NCBI GenBank assembly: GCA_933822405.4
Contig: CAKOGP040001347.1
Coordinates: 1-28,845 of the forward strand
Length of the DNA: 28,845 nucleotides
Direction of reading: 5' to 3'
DNA from: Cylindrotheca closterium
Taxonomy: Eukaryota > Bacillariophyta > Bacillariophyceae > Bacillariales > Bacillariaceae
Within the stretch, counting starts at the first letter, position 1. Each line of letters starts with the position of its first letter. Made by a program: the position numbers and the translations under genes. This document shows positions 7,866 through 17,610 of this stretch, piece after piece. Under the pieces are notes generated by a model. It saw nothing but the letters and a program-made list of their open reading frames with translations, did not search any database and was not told the origin of the DNA.

Positions 7866-9679
7866 ATGAGAGTTCGTCCTCATCATTTGCAATGTTTCCT
7901 TTTCGGCCTCTTGGCACTCATTGGTCTCCAAATCGCATTGTTTGATAAAATCTTCGAATGTGCAGGAGACGTAGACGAGGGCGTCCCTCTTCGATTCCGC
8001 AATCTGCGTCATGGTGATACAGTGGATCTAATACACGGACAAGCTGACGAAAACAGCGTGGATGAAGATTTTGAAGCAGCTAGTGGATGCATCTTAGTTT
8101 GCGACGACAACCATTTCTTGATTGGTAAGTTGAGCACCACCCACATTTCTTGTGGTTGGAATCAACCAAATTCCGTCCATCTCATCATAATTTCCTTTTA
8201 CCTACCTCGATATTTCACCTAAACAAAATATCAGAATGGATCGCATATCATTACCATGTACTCAATTTACGAACTTTGATTGTTACATCTGATCCCAACA
8301 GCCGCACGTCACCTCAGCCAGTACTAGATAGATGGAAAGGTCTCATCGATATTCAATATTGGGATGAGTCTAGATTTCTGGACCCAGATGATATCACTTG
8401 GTTGGAAAGATCAAAGAAACTGCAAATGCACAGACTGCGGCAACGATCATTCAACAAGGAGTGCCTCCGTGAATTGAAACGACGCGACAAAGGTTGGACT
8501 ATTTTGACCGACACGGATGAGTTTGTGACCCTGAATCCCAAATTGAACGACACAAGGTACGAGAGTCTCTATACGTCGAACCTTACATCCATACGTGAAC
8601 CAGGATCTGTCATGGATTATTTGAAAGATATTGCAATTCCAAACGAGAACATTTCTGCATTTACTCCCTGTATCCCAATCCATCGATGGCAATTTTCCTC
8701 TCGTGAGAGTACTCCGGAAGAAGTAGAGAAAGACGTCCCAGCCGAATTCCAAGGGTCCGATTTTTTGACCCTTCGTTGGAGGCGATTTGGGGCTGAAATG
8801 AAATACTTTCAAACGATGCGAGGGGACACATGCGGCATTCAACGTAGGGCTGGACCTGTTAAGACGATCATCGACTTGTCTCGATTAAGACTGGTTGATT
8901 TATTTCACGAAGATGTCGAAGGTGGTCCTCACAGGCCATTGGAATCAATTTGTGGTCTATATGATGCTTTTGTCACACCAGGATATGTTGCACTCGTGAT
9001 ACACCACTTTTTAGGTAGGTTGGACCAATGGACATATCGAGTGACGGACAATCGGGGAGCTGGTTATCGACTTGCCCGATTCAAGGATATGAACGATTAC
9101 ATCGGATTGTGGAAGAGCGACCACTTACGCCTGTGGCTTCAAGGGTTTGTTGAATCGGTTGGAGAAAACGAGGCATCGCGCCTCCTCGCCGACGTTGGGA
9201 AACTTCAGCCGTTGCCAGGTCAATTGGCATCACCTTCTTTCAACAAAACACTAGAAGAAGATGATACCAAGACGCCAAAGTACGAAGTCGGAGACATCGT
9301 ACTCGCTGATTGGCGCAACTATGGACAATGGGACTGGGCTCACATCACAGCGGTATTTGACGGTGGATTCTACAACGTCATGTTTATCCATGATTGTAGT
9401 GAAGACTTGGGATTAGGAACAGAGAGATTGAAGAAATCCGGTAGGGCATACAGGACTAATTTGACTTATGAAGAGCTTATGGCAAAAGGCAACCCCGCAG
9501 CAATTGTTGGTTATACCGACAATGTACCAGCTTGGGTCAGAACTCAACAAGTTTCAGTCGAAGCAAGAGCAGACGAAGATGACGACGCATCAGAAGAGGA
9601 CGAGGCGGAAGTGGATGAGGCAAATGAAAAAGAGGGCGGAGAAGAAAGCTCTGATTCCAAAGAGAGCAATGACGAGTAA
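7866..9679 (+). CDS. GT92/DUF23-like glycosyltransferase with C-terminal Tudor-like domain, two exons
   Basis: Exons 7866-8124 and 8235-9679 (intron GTAAGT..TATCAG, phase 1) give 567 aa. The N-terminus is a type II signal anchor (CFLFGLLALIGLQIALF, residues about 10-26), placing the enzyme in the Golgi or ER lumen. The motif CDDNHFLIEWIAYHYHVLNL, restored across the splice, is typical of the GT92/DUF23 class, and DTDEF (residues 179-183) is the probable metal-binding DxD. Residues 436-485 (VGDIVLADW, QWDWAHITAVF, FYNVMFI) look like a Tudor/agenet-type barrel. The tail (about 530-567) is very acidic. A likely role is transferring sugar to glycans or glycoproteins; donor and acceptor are unknown. 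The Tudor-like addition is unusual for a luminal enzyme. It is convergent with the next gene (202 bp between stops). Confidence 0.82.
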
Positions 9680-9881
9680 ACGATTGTAAGGACAAAACTG
9701 TGCGTATCTCGAGCGAGCTGCTGCAGTCGCAAGCAGCTCTGTAGGAGATGGTCCTTTCTAGACATCTTGATGCAACCAGGGAAACTGACCCTACATGTTG
9801 ATCTTTGGGGCGACAATGCGGCATCGGAACGTCGAACTAGTGCATTGAGATTATTCATTCGTGTAGGTAGGTTGAATAATT

Positions 9882-10637
9882 TCACAATGGTCCAAGTACT
9901 AGTCTAACGCCAAGCGTTAACATTGACCAATGAATTGAAAACAATGTCGTTGCATCAGATTGTGTATTTGTACCAGACTCTCCTGCCTTTAGTGTTGGGG
10001 AATCTGACGACTGGATTGTTGGCCTTGGTGTTGGTAGGGTCGTCATAGCGGCCCCTTCCACAGCGTTCAGTAAGAAAGAGCTGAAATACCACTCTGAGAA
10101 ATTCTGTTCAACGCTAGTTTCGGCGACGACACTGACGTCGAGAATCAAGTTCGATGTGACACTGTCCATTTTAAGATTCAAGTCAACCATGGACTTCTTC
10201 TCTGGCGAATTGTGGGATACTCCAGCAACAAAGTAGGCTTGCTTACAGATAAAGACCTCCTTGGCACCACCCGAAGATGTCGCGTCTTTAAACGGATCGA
10301 TAGTTTCAGTTGGTAGAATGGCATCAACAGTAAATGACCCGTCAAGCCTCACCAGAAACTCAGAGAATGGGTCTCCATGTGCAGTTAACGTCAGGTCGTG
10401 ATCCTTGAGTGCTTCAAAGTCAAAGGGAATGTTTGGATCTAGGACTTGATTACCGATAGATATTGTCACGTTATAGTTCGCAATTGGTCCACCTCCCAGT
10501 TGGGTATAGTTACCAATATTGAAGTTTGTCACAACCGCCTCTTTCCCGGCTCCACAACCAACAACACCATAGGGCAAAGCTCCCACCAATGGGACCAACA
10601 GGGCTGTGGCCACCAAGAGCTTAAAGATTTTGGGCAT
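9882..10637 (-). CDS. Secreted, probably GPI-anchored protein, 251 aa (possibly Reeler-like)
   Basis: I chose the ATG at 10637 because it is followed by a clear signal peptide (MPKIFKLLVATALLVPLVGA). The frame stays open upstream to 10838, but that extension is basic and unlike a secreted N-terminus. The mature part is rich in beta-strand-like alternation, with one Cys soon after cleavage (GCGAG) and one at FICKQAYF, an internal DPFSEFLVRLDGSF, and several NxT/S sites. A Thr/Ser/Pro stalk (TTLPTPRPTIQSSDSPT) precedes a hydrophobic C-terminus (TTLFSIHWSMLTLGVRLVL) with no following charge, as in GPI-anchored proteins. The F-x-x-FLVR motif resembles Reeler domains, but I am not sure. The upstream region carries the 38-bp element at 10779-10816. 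Confidence 0.72.
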   Translation of the reverse strand: MPKIFKLLVATALLVPLVGALPYGVVGCGAGKEAVVTNFNIGNYTQLGGGPIANYNVTISIGNQVLDPNIPFDFEALKDHDLTLTAHGDPFSEFLVRLDGSFTVDAILPTETIDPFKDATSSGGAKEVFICKQAYFVAGVSHNSPEKKSMVDLNLKMDSVTSNLILDVSVVAETSVEQNFSEWYFSSFLLNAVEGAAMTTLPTPRPTIQSSDSPTLKAGESGTNTQSDATTLFSIHWSMLTLGVRLVLGPL

Positions 10638-10778
10638 GTTTTCAGAAGGGGCGTCGACTGAAGTGAGTTCAATTTTGCGTTTTATGTTTTGCCTTTGGTG
10701 ACATACCGGGTAAAATGCAGTACCAGTACCGGTATGCTTTTTTATCGTTTGCATTTTCATCGTTCGAGTGGAACGCGA

Positions 10779-10816
10779 CGGACCGGTTGACGTCTGGCAT
10801 ACGTACGCAAAATGAA
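10779..10816 (-). promoter_or_regulatory. 38-bp upstream element, copy 1 (TGACGTC core)
   Basis: These 38 bp are repeated perfectly, in inverted orientation, at 13876-13913. Weaker similarity continues about 25 bp further. The element lies 142-179 bp upstream of the ATG at 10637 and contains TTGACGTC (10787-10794), a bZIP/CRE-type core, plus TACGTACG. Relative to transcription it has the same orientation as the second copy. Confidence 0.65.
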
Positions 10817-10952
10817 ACTCAGAAACACAAAACTTCAACCTCCCAAAACTTCATCCCAAGAAATACCACGACGTCCTTCACCAATACACCATAAAAATAA
10901 ACCGCTTTTCCTATAGTCGTCACCTCTATAGTCCTATTGATAACTTCTTATC

Positions 10953-12593
10953 ATGACGAATAGTAAGAGGCAGTATGGAAGCCGCAATCAATCGACAAAG
11001 TACAAGAAACAGAAATCTTCACATTGTCAACTGATCTCAGATTGCGATGTCTTTAGAGCGTCCATGGATACAAAACAGTGCTGTAATTGCCACGATCACA
11101 TCTATTGTTCGTTGGAAACCGATTGTACCACATGTCACAACAATCATTGAAATTATTGTGTCGAATGCTTTCCAGATCTGATATCATCTCCAGAACGACG
11201 AATGTTTTTTCAGCTGTCAGTCTGAAGTCAACGGCTATACCGGTACAAACAGTCAATGCCAATTAAAGCATGGTCGAAAGGCATGGCAAGCAAAACAACA
11301 TGTGACATATTCATACTGTATGACGACTATGATGAAAAGCTCGATCCAATTCGAAGCTTCAACTCCAAGTATGGCGCTGACGAGGAGGAGGATGGTGAAA
11401 GAATTAATTTCACTCGCGTTAGTATTTGGTGGTTTCACAGATGATGGCAGGGGACTTGACATTTGAATCCATATACTTCCCGACAAACAGAGAGGAAAAC
11501 TGAAGCGTCGAACAAGTGAGAGGTCTCGCATACATCTTATCTTGCCTACATTTCATCTTTATTGCAGCATGTAAATGCGACAGTAATGATAAAGAGTTTG
11601 ATGCAATGAAGCTGCAGTCAATGGTAGATGACGCTTTGGCACAGCTGGCTCTTCATTCGATTCTTCTGCGCTGCCTTGTTGCCTTTACGTTTAAAGCTGA
11701 ACCCTTGGAAGAGACGCCCATTGGGGATGCTCTTCCTAATCAACTTGGAATCAGCTGCGTTTTTCGTCGCATCAAACAAGAATCTGAGTCAACAACCAGC
11801 TATAGAATGAATGAAGCAACTAGATGTTGGAAAGCGGTTTTTTGAACGGCTCTTGTACTTTTGCGATACTAATATATTTGGACCCTTGAGATAGGCGAAT
11901 TGGAATGCTGCTGTTCATTGAAATCATTGAATCCTGAGGTTTTATTCAATTTGTCCATTCAAGATACACGACCTGAAAACATTTTTGGTGGAAGATGACC
12001 CAAAAGCTTGGCAGCGACTCGAAACTGGTCCAAATGGCGTCTCATGGACCAGGTTGGATGGATCTGGAAGCAAATGAAAAAGATGGCTTACCAAAGTTGC
12101 ATCTCAAATATGCTCGAAGTGTAACCCTTGCTATGAGTATCTCATGAAGAAAGTGTCTACAAGGTCCCAGATCTTGACGCATAACTTGGTTACATGCAAA
12201 ATTTACTTGGAGACGAAGTATGGAAAAATTGTCGTACAGGAGTACAATTACAATGTGTTAGGGAAGAGGATCTGAAGCGGGTCGGGGTTCAAACACTGTT
12301 GAAGACAAGGAAAGAAGCATCTAAGCTGGATCCGGAACAGGTGGAGAATCGAGAAAACGACTTTAAGACACAGTATACTGTATCAATGATTGGTAAATTG
12401 GATAATTTGGAGAAAGAACTACATGATGAGGTCCAAGCTCATTTTGTGTGAGAACAATCGGTGCAAGATGACATTTGAAATCATGGTGGAGCAAGAAATA
12501 CTCCTGATTCAAGCAGCGAGTGCTACTAATGTCAGCAACTTTAGTGCCACAAGCATTGATTTTGCCCCGCCAGATCTGACATATCTATCATAA
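10953..12593 (+). pseudogene. Decayed coding region with Cys-rich and BED-finger-like remnants
   Basis: No intact gene spans this stretch, yet protein-like fragments recur. From 10953 one frame gives a Cys/His-rich segment (QCCNCHDHIYCSLETDCTTC, then YCVECFPDL) and continues to about 11515 with four in-frame stops, all TGA (11148, 11223, 11442, 11457). A plausible 52-bp intron (11516-11567, GTGAGA..TTGCAG) leads to an open 11568-11845 segment in another frame. At 11988-12200 a frame with one TGA encodes CSKC..(19 residues)..HNLVTC, which fits the CX2CXnHX4C BED zinc finger of hAT-type transposases. Charged helical segments follow to 12593 with frame changes. I read this as one or two degraded genes, possibly transposase-derived. 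An undetected spliced gene is the alternative. Confidence 0.35.
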
Positions 12594-13259
12594 TCTAATT
12601 AACAGCATTGGTATCTCTACTAGTACCATCGAGACTGATGGTTTCATTGATTGTTCGTTGTTACATACTTGGGCTTTTTGAGACTGGATTTGTTTCTTGG
12701 CTGCGGAAAGAAAAAATCCTTGTGGTCTGTGGTCTACAAGTGGACTGAAAATGTACCTCTAGATTAACCCGGGGATCTGGTGCGTTGAGACATGCTTTGC
12801 ATAGGCTGTGTCATGATTCGTTTCAATTTTTTTGACTTGTGAGTAATTACAATAAATACCAGTTTCTCTACCTTGAGATCACTGCTACAGACATTGCCTT
12901 TACTTGCCCGTGCGGGAGAAAGCTCATTCAAAGCAAGCAATGCAATAAACAGTTTTGGTATAGTGAGGTTTGAGGTTGCCACAGTCACAAAATACAGTAT
13001 CGATTGTAGTAGCTAGCTTAGTGAACATGAGGTTGATTGCTTCCCTGCTTCTTGTCATATTGTTGCTGGATTATTGTTGAATGTTCCCCCATCTTGTGAG
13101 CCTTTTCCGAATGGTAGGTCTGCTGACACTGTTGATTGTTTTCATTATTTATTGCTTGGAGTTATTGCTTGGAGTTTCTGTGGGGACGAGAATATCCCTG
13201 CCAAAGGCCCAAGGATTCTGTGTATTCTTGTATCATCTGATATTTCATCCGCGTTGGGA
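12594..13259. other. Interval without a supported gene
   Basis: Short open frames occur on both strands, including a hydrophobic plus-strand frame beginning at 13081. That frame runs antisense to the pseudogene at 13260-13688 and has no recognisable domain. I see no repeat or RNA gene here. Confidence 0.4.
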
Positions 13260-13688
13260 TCAATATATTGTTGAATGGGAGATTGTCGTGTCAAGAGTTA
13301 TGGGAGGACTGGTGACTGCCGGATTCTCCATTGGTATTGGTGAAATGTTTCTCGCAGTTGGTTGATCGGACATTTTCCGGGGATTGAGCTTCCGCTTGAG
13401 CTCTTCGATTCAAGAAATGAAGGTATCCTTCTCCCAATCTGGCATCTCATTCTATTGCTGGCCTTCAGCAGCTTGTTGGTCATTTGAAAGCTTCCGATAT
13501 TGTTATATTTTCTTGTCCAGTAGTTCAAGGTCAGTATCAAATCCAAGGAAGTGTTTTGGAACGCCCTTGTCATCACCTCCCGTCCGCAATACCTTGTAAT
13601 GCATTGCCAAGGACTCGGGGCTGTCGAAATCTAGGCCCGTGAGTTTTGCAAGCGTCGTAGCTACCAGACCACTGGATTTGCGTGTCAT
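13260..13688 (-). pseudogene. Pseudogene with three in-frame nonsense codons
   Basis: One minus-strand frame from 13688 to the TGA at 13260-13262 reads as sensible protein throughout: MTRKSSGLVATTLAKLTGLD, then DLELLDKKI, then coiled-coil-like QYRKLSNDQQAAEGQQ, WEKDTFIS, IEELKRKLNPRKMSDQPTA and a Pro/Thr-rich end. It is interrupted by TAA, TAG and TGA. Each stop could derive by a single C-to-T change from CAA, CAG or CGA, which suit the surrounding composition. An AG acceptor-like site lies just upstream of the first Met, so the original gene may have had an earlier exon. I do not recognise the family. Confidence 0.55.
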
Positions 13689-13875
13689 GACTTCAGCGTT
13701 CTGTTGCTATCCAAAACCAGCTGGAACGAAGTCGAGACCCTTAGATAAAGTGTTCTATGGGTTGTGTGGAAGAGATCTATCGCAAAAACGGAGGGAATAA
13801 ACTGTTGTGAGGGTGGACACGGTGGATACAAGTAATGCTATAGGTGTTTTGTATTTTTTCTTTCGGTATTTTGGA

Positions 13876-13913
13876 TTCATTTTGCGTACGTATGCCAGAC
13901 GTCAACCGGTCCG
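13876..13913 (+). promoter_or_regulatory. 38-bp upstream element, copy 2 (TGACGTC core)
   Basis: This is identical to the reverse complement of 10779-10816. It sits 179-216 bp upstream of the J-protein ATG at 14092. ACGTCA lies at 13899-13904. A downstream stretch (CGTTCC, then a CGATGAA word) is also similar between the two copies. Confidence 0.65.
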
Positions 13914-14091
13914 CAACGTTCCCCTCAACCGATGAATTTTGTTTCAAGTTTTGCGTTGTTGTGATCTGGTCCCCTTAATATTGGGGTATTAAACTTCGCC
14001 TCCCCTCCCAAAGCAATCCAAGAATCAAAACGTGGCATGGAAAGCAGGGAAGGTGTAGCACAAAGGACTAAGACAATGCATTAGAAAACAT

Positions 14092-15738
14092 ATGATGAGA
14101 AACAGCACTGATTTGATGAGAGTCCTTTTTTTGGCAGCATTGTTTCCATTTTCATCGATGGGATTCATCAATCCATTGGGTGCGTGCCGACCTCATTCTC
14201 GATCATCAACAAGAACAGCCAGATCCCCAATATGCTTGCTAGTGAACATCAATTCAGACGACCCATTTGAGATCTTGGGTCTAAACGAAGCGACGACCGA
14301 TAAAAAGGTCATAAAAAGGGCATACAAGCGAATGGCACTGAAGTATCACCCCGATGTCCTTTCGACGCCTCAGAGTTCACAAGAAGAGAAGAAGGCAGCG
14401 AGTGATCGATTCGCCAAGATCAATTGGGCATATTCCCAGCTCAGCGGTAAAGGCGAGGATAATAGCACTTACAAGTCGAAGTCCAATACACAAAATCCTT
14501 CTTCCACTGGCGGCTGGACGCCTCCCCATAGACGAGCTGGTGGTAGCCAGGGAAGCAACCGTGGTTATGCGTCTTCTGGATCCGATTCCGTCGATTGGTC
14601 TGACTTCATACCTAAGTCTGATGACAGCTACGACACTGACGGCGATTCTTTTGGAAAAATCTTTTCCGATATCTTTGCTGGGGCCGCTACAAGTGCGGTG
14701 TCAGGTGGTGCTGCTGGATCGACTTTATTCAAGGACTTTATTGAGTTTCTGGAAGGCAATGTGGACGGCTTTGGCGGCACAACTGGGAGCGACGACTCTG
14801 AGCTGCAGTATCTACTCGGGAGAGGGACGAGAGAAGAGATCCGAAACGAACTTGACGATACCAAATTGGTTGTTGATCAACTAACAAGAAAACTGCGTGG
14901 TATTGAAAACGAAATTTTCAGTGCCACTGCCGAGCTCGGCGAAACAGAAAAGTATCTAGAAAAAATCAGACTGGAAGAGATCATTGCAGAAATGAATGCT
15001 CGGAAAAAAGTCGTGAAGGGATACCTCCAAAAAGCCGAGCAGAGACTGCTTAAACTTCAAATACGTTACAAGGAAACGAAGAGAAGCAACCCGCAATGGG
15101 ACGATACTGAGCAAGAATCGGCATCATCAAGTTACTCTTCTACAAAGTACCCTTCATCGGCACCGAAATACCCGTCTTCAAAGGAGCACAATCCTGACCT
15201 GTCTTGGAATAGCGAAGGATTTGGCTCCTCAAGCCGAACGGCTCGCCGATCTGTCACTTCAAACGATGGCGGCAAGCAACAATCTTGGAAAAAGGAAGGG
15301 TTCGGATCATCAGCACGGCGAGGTAGTCGCCGTCGTCCCGAAACAGCGACTGAAAGTTACAAGAAGCACGAGGCAGAACCTGCATACTCTAGCACCTCTG
15401 AAAGCACCTCTGAGAGCAGGTGGTCGACTGATGGAGGCGAGAAGTCATGGAGAACTGAAGGATTTGGGTCCAGACGTCGCACAAGGCGTCAGGACAGGGA
15501 TACCCAAAATCAACGCCCTGCAGGGACAACTTCTGGTCGAAGCGATCAAGATAGGTTCGGAACCAGCAGATCGTCTGGAATTTCTTCCTTCGGTTCTTCT
15601 GATGGTTGGACGGAATCAGTTCCCCCGCATCGCAGAGCAACTTCCTCCTCAAATGCGCAAGATGACTCGAAAAGGCGACTTCGAGAGATCGTTGTTGATG
15701 AAGAATTTGAAAAGCTGAAACGGGAACTTGGGTTGTAG
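14092..15738 (+). CDS. Plastid-targeted J-domain (DnaJ/Hsp40) protein, 548 aa
   Basis: This is a single-exon gene. The N-terminus (VLFLAALFPFSSMGFINPLG) is a signal peptide followed by a Phe-containing cleavage motif and an Arg/Ser-rich transit region, the bipartite leader used for diatom plastids. The J domain is at residues about 56-118 with HPD at 86-88, so it should stimulate an Hsp70 ATPase. A Gly-rich part with a hydrophobic patch (IFAGAATSAVSGGAAG) and a long charged coiled coil (about 255-330) follow. The C-terminal third is low-complexity Ser/Arg and repeats SW-x-x-EGFGS three times, plus a W..PPHRRA motif twice (about 150 and 510). There is no Cys-rich zinc domain, so it is a type III J protein. 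Either of the first two Met codons could start it. Convergent with GapC1. Confidence 0.85.
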   Translation: MMRNSTDLMRVLFLAALFPFSSMGFINPLGACRPHSRSSTRTARSPICLLVNINSDDPFEILGLNEATTDKKVIKRAYKRMALKYHPDVLSTPQSSQEEKKAASDRFAKINWAYSQLSGKGEDNSTYKSKSNTQNPSSTGGWTPPHRRAGGSQGSNRGYASSGSDSVDWSDFIPKSDDSYDTDGDSFGKIFSDIFAGAATSAVSGGAAGSTLFKDFIEFLEGNVDGFGGTTGSDDSELQYLLGRGTREEIRNELDDTKLVVDQLTRKLRGIENEIFSATAELGETEKYLEKIRLEEIIAEMNARKKVVKGYLQKAEQRLLKLQIRYKETKRSNPQWDDTEQESASSSYSSTKYPSSAPKYPSSKEHNPDLSWNSEGFGSSSRTARRSVTSNDGGKQQSWKKEGFGSSARRGSRRRPETATESYKKHEAEPAYSSTSESTSESRWSTDGGEKSWRTEGFGSRRRTRRQDRDTQNQRPAGTTSGRSDQDRFGTSRSSGISSFGSSDGWTESVPPHRRATSSSNAQDDSKRRLREIVVDEEFEKLKRELGL

Positions 15739-15988
15739 AGATTTAGAAGTAAAGATTCAAACGTTACTCCCTTTTTTAAAAATTAAATTCACTGAGCGCT
15801 TCTCCAGTATCGATCCCCTTGTGGCCCGAGTACCGCAAATGCTTCAGCAAGGAGTTGCCTCATCTCAGACGCAGAGATATCCGGACTGTGTTTACTTTGT
15901 CTTCAGCGACCAATAGCACTAGTAAAGAACGAATTGTTGCAAGTAAAGAAGTCTTATTTTACATCAGCGACATTTATAGACCAACGCT

Positions 15989-17192
<1,204 letters not shown>

Positions 17193-17610
17193 TGTTATTG
17201 ATTCAGGGCTTGCAGACAAGATATGAGAAAGATGCATATCTGTCAAACGTTTCCCCTCCGTCAGACCAAAGACTACCGTGGTGGCGTACGTCAGTGATAA
17301 CTAGGGATTCAACCACAACCAAGACACAAAAGTACTACATACCCGTGAAATATACACAATTTTGTAGAAATTCAACGCAAAACACTACTTCGAGAAAATG
17401 TTTGTCACACAAAAATGTGTTGAAGTACGTACGAGTACGTACGAACGCGGTTCATGTGGATGAGGAGCAGCAGGCAGAAGAAGAGCGTCCATCGTCCTGC
17501 TGTACAGTGCGCCCGTACAGCATCCGAATGATGGTCGAAGAAGTCGCTCTTTGAAGTGTTCGCGTGTGAAAAAGTAGAAAATCTGCATCCAAAAACTTAG
17601 TCTGAGGACG
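17193..17610. promoter_or_regulatory. Bidirectional promoter region between GapC1 and the PRP4-like kinase
   Basis: The 418 bp separate two divergent start codons. ACGTCA at 17288-17293 reads TGACGT toward GapC1, about 100 bp upstream of its ATG. The same core is described as a CO2/cAMP-responsive bZIP site in a diatom carbonic anhydrase promoter. GTACGTACG words repeat at 17424-17441. Function is inferred from position only. Confidence 0.4.

Noticed and set aside
9468..9885. Open frames opposite and beyond the glycosyltransferase 3' end
   Set aside because: They arise from the acidic GAA/GAG-rich tail read antisense (Ser/Leu/Pro-rich) and end in the short convergent gap.
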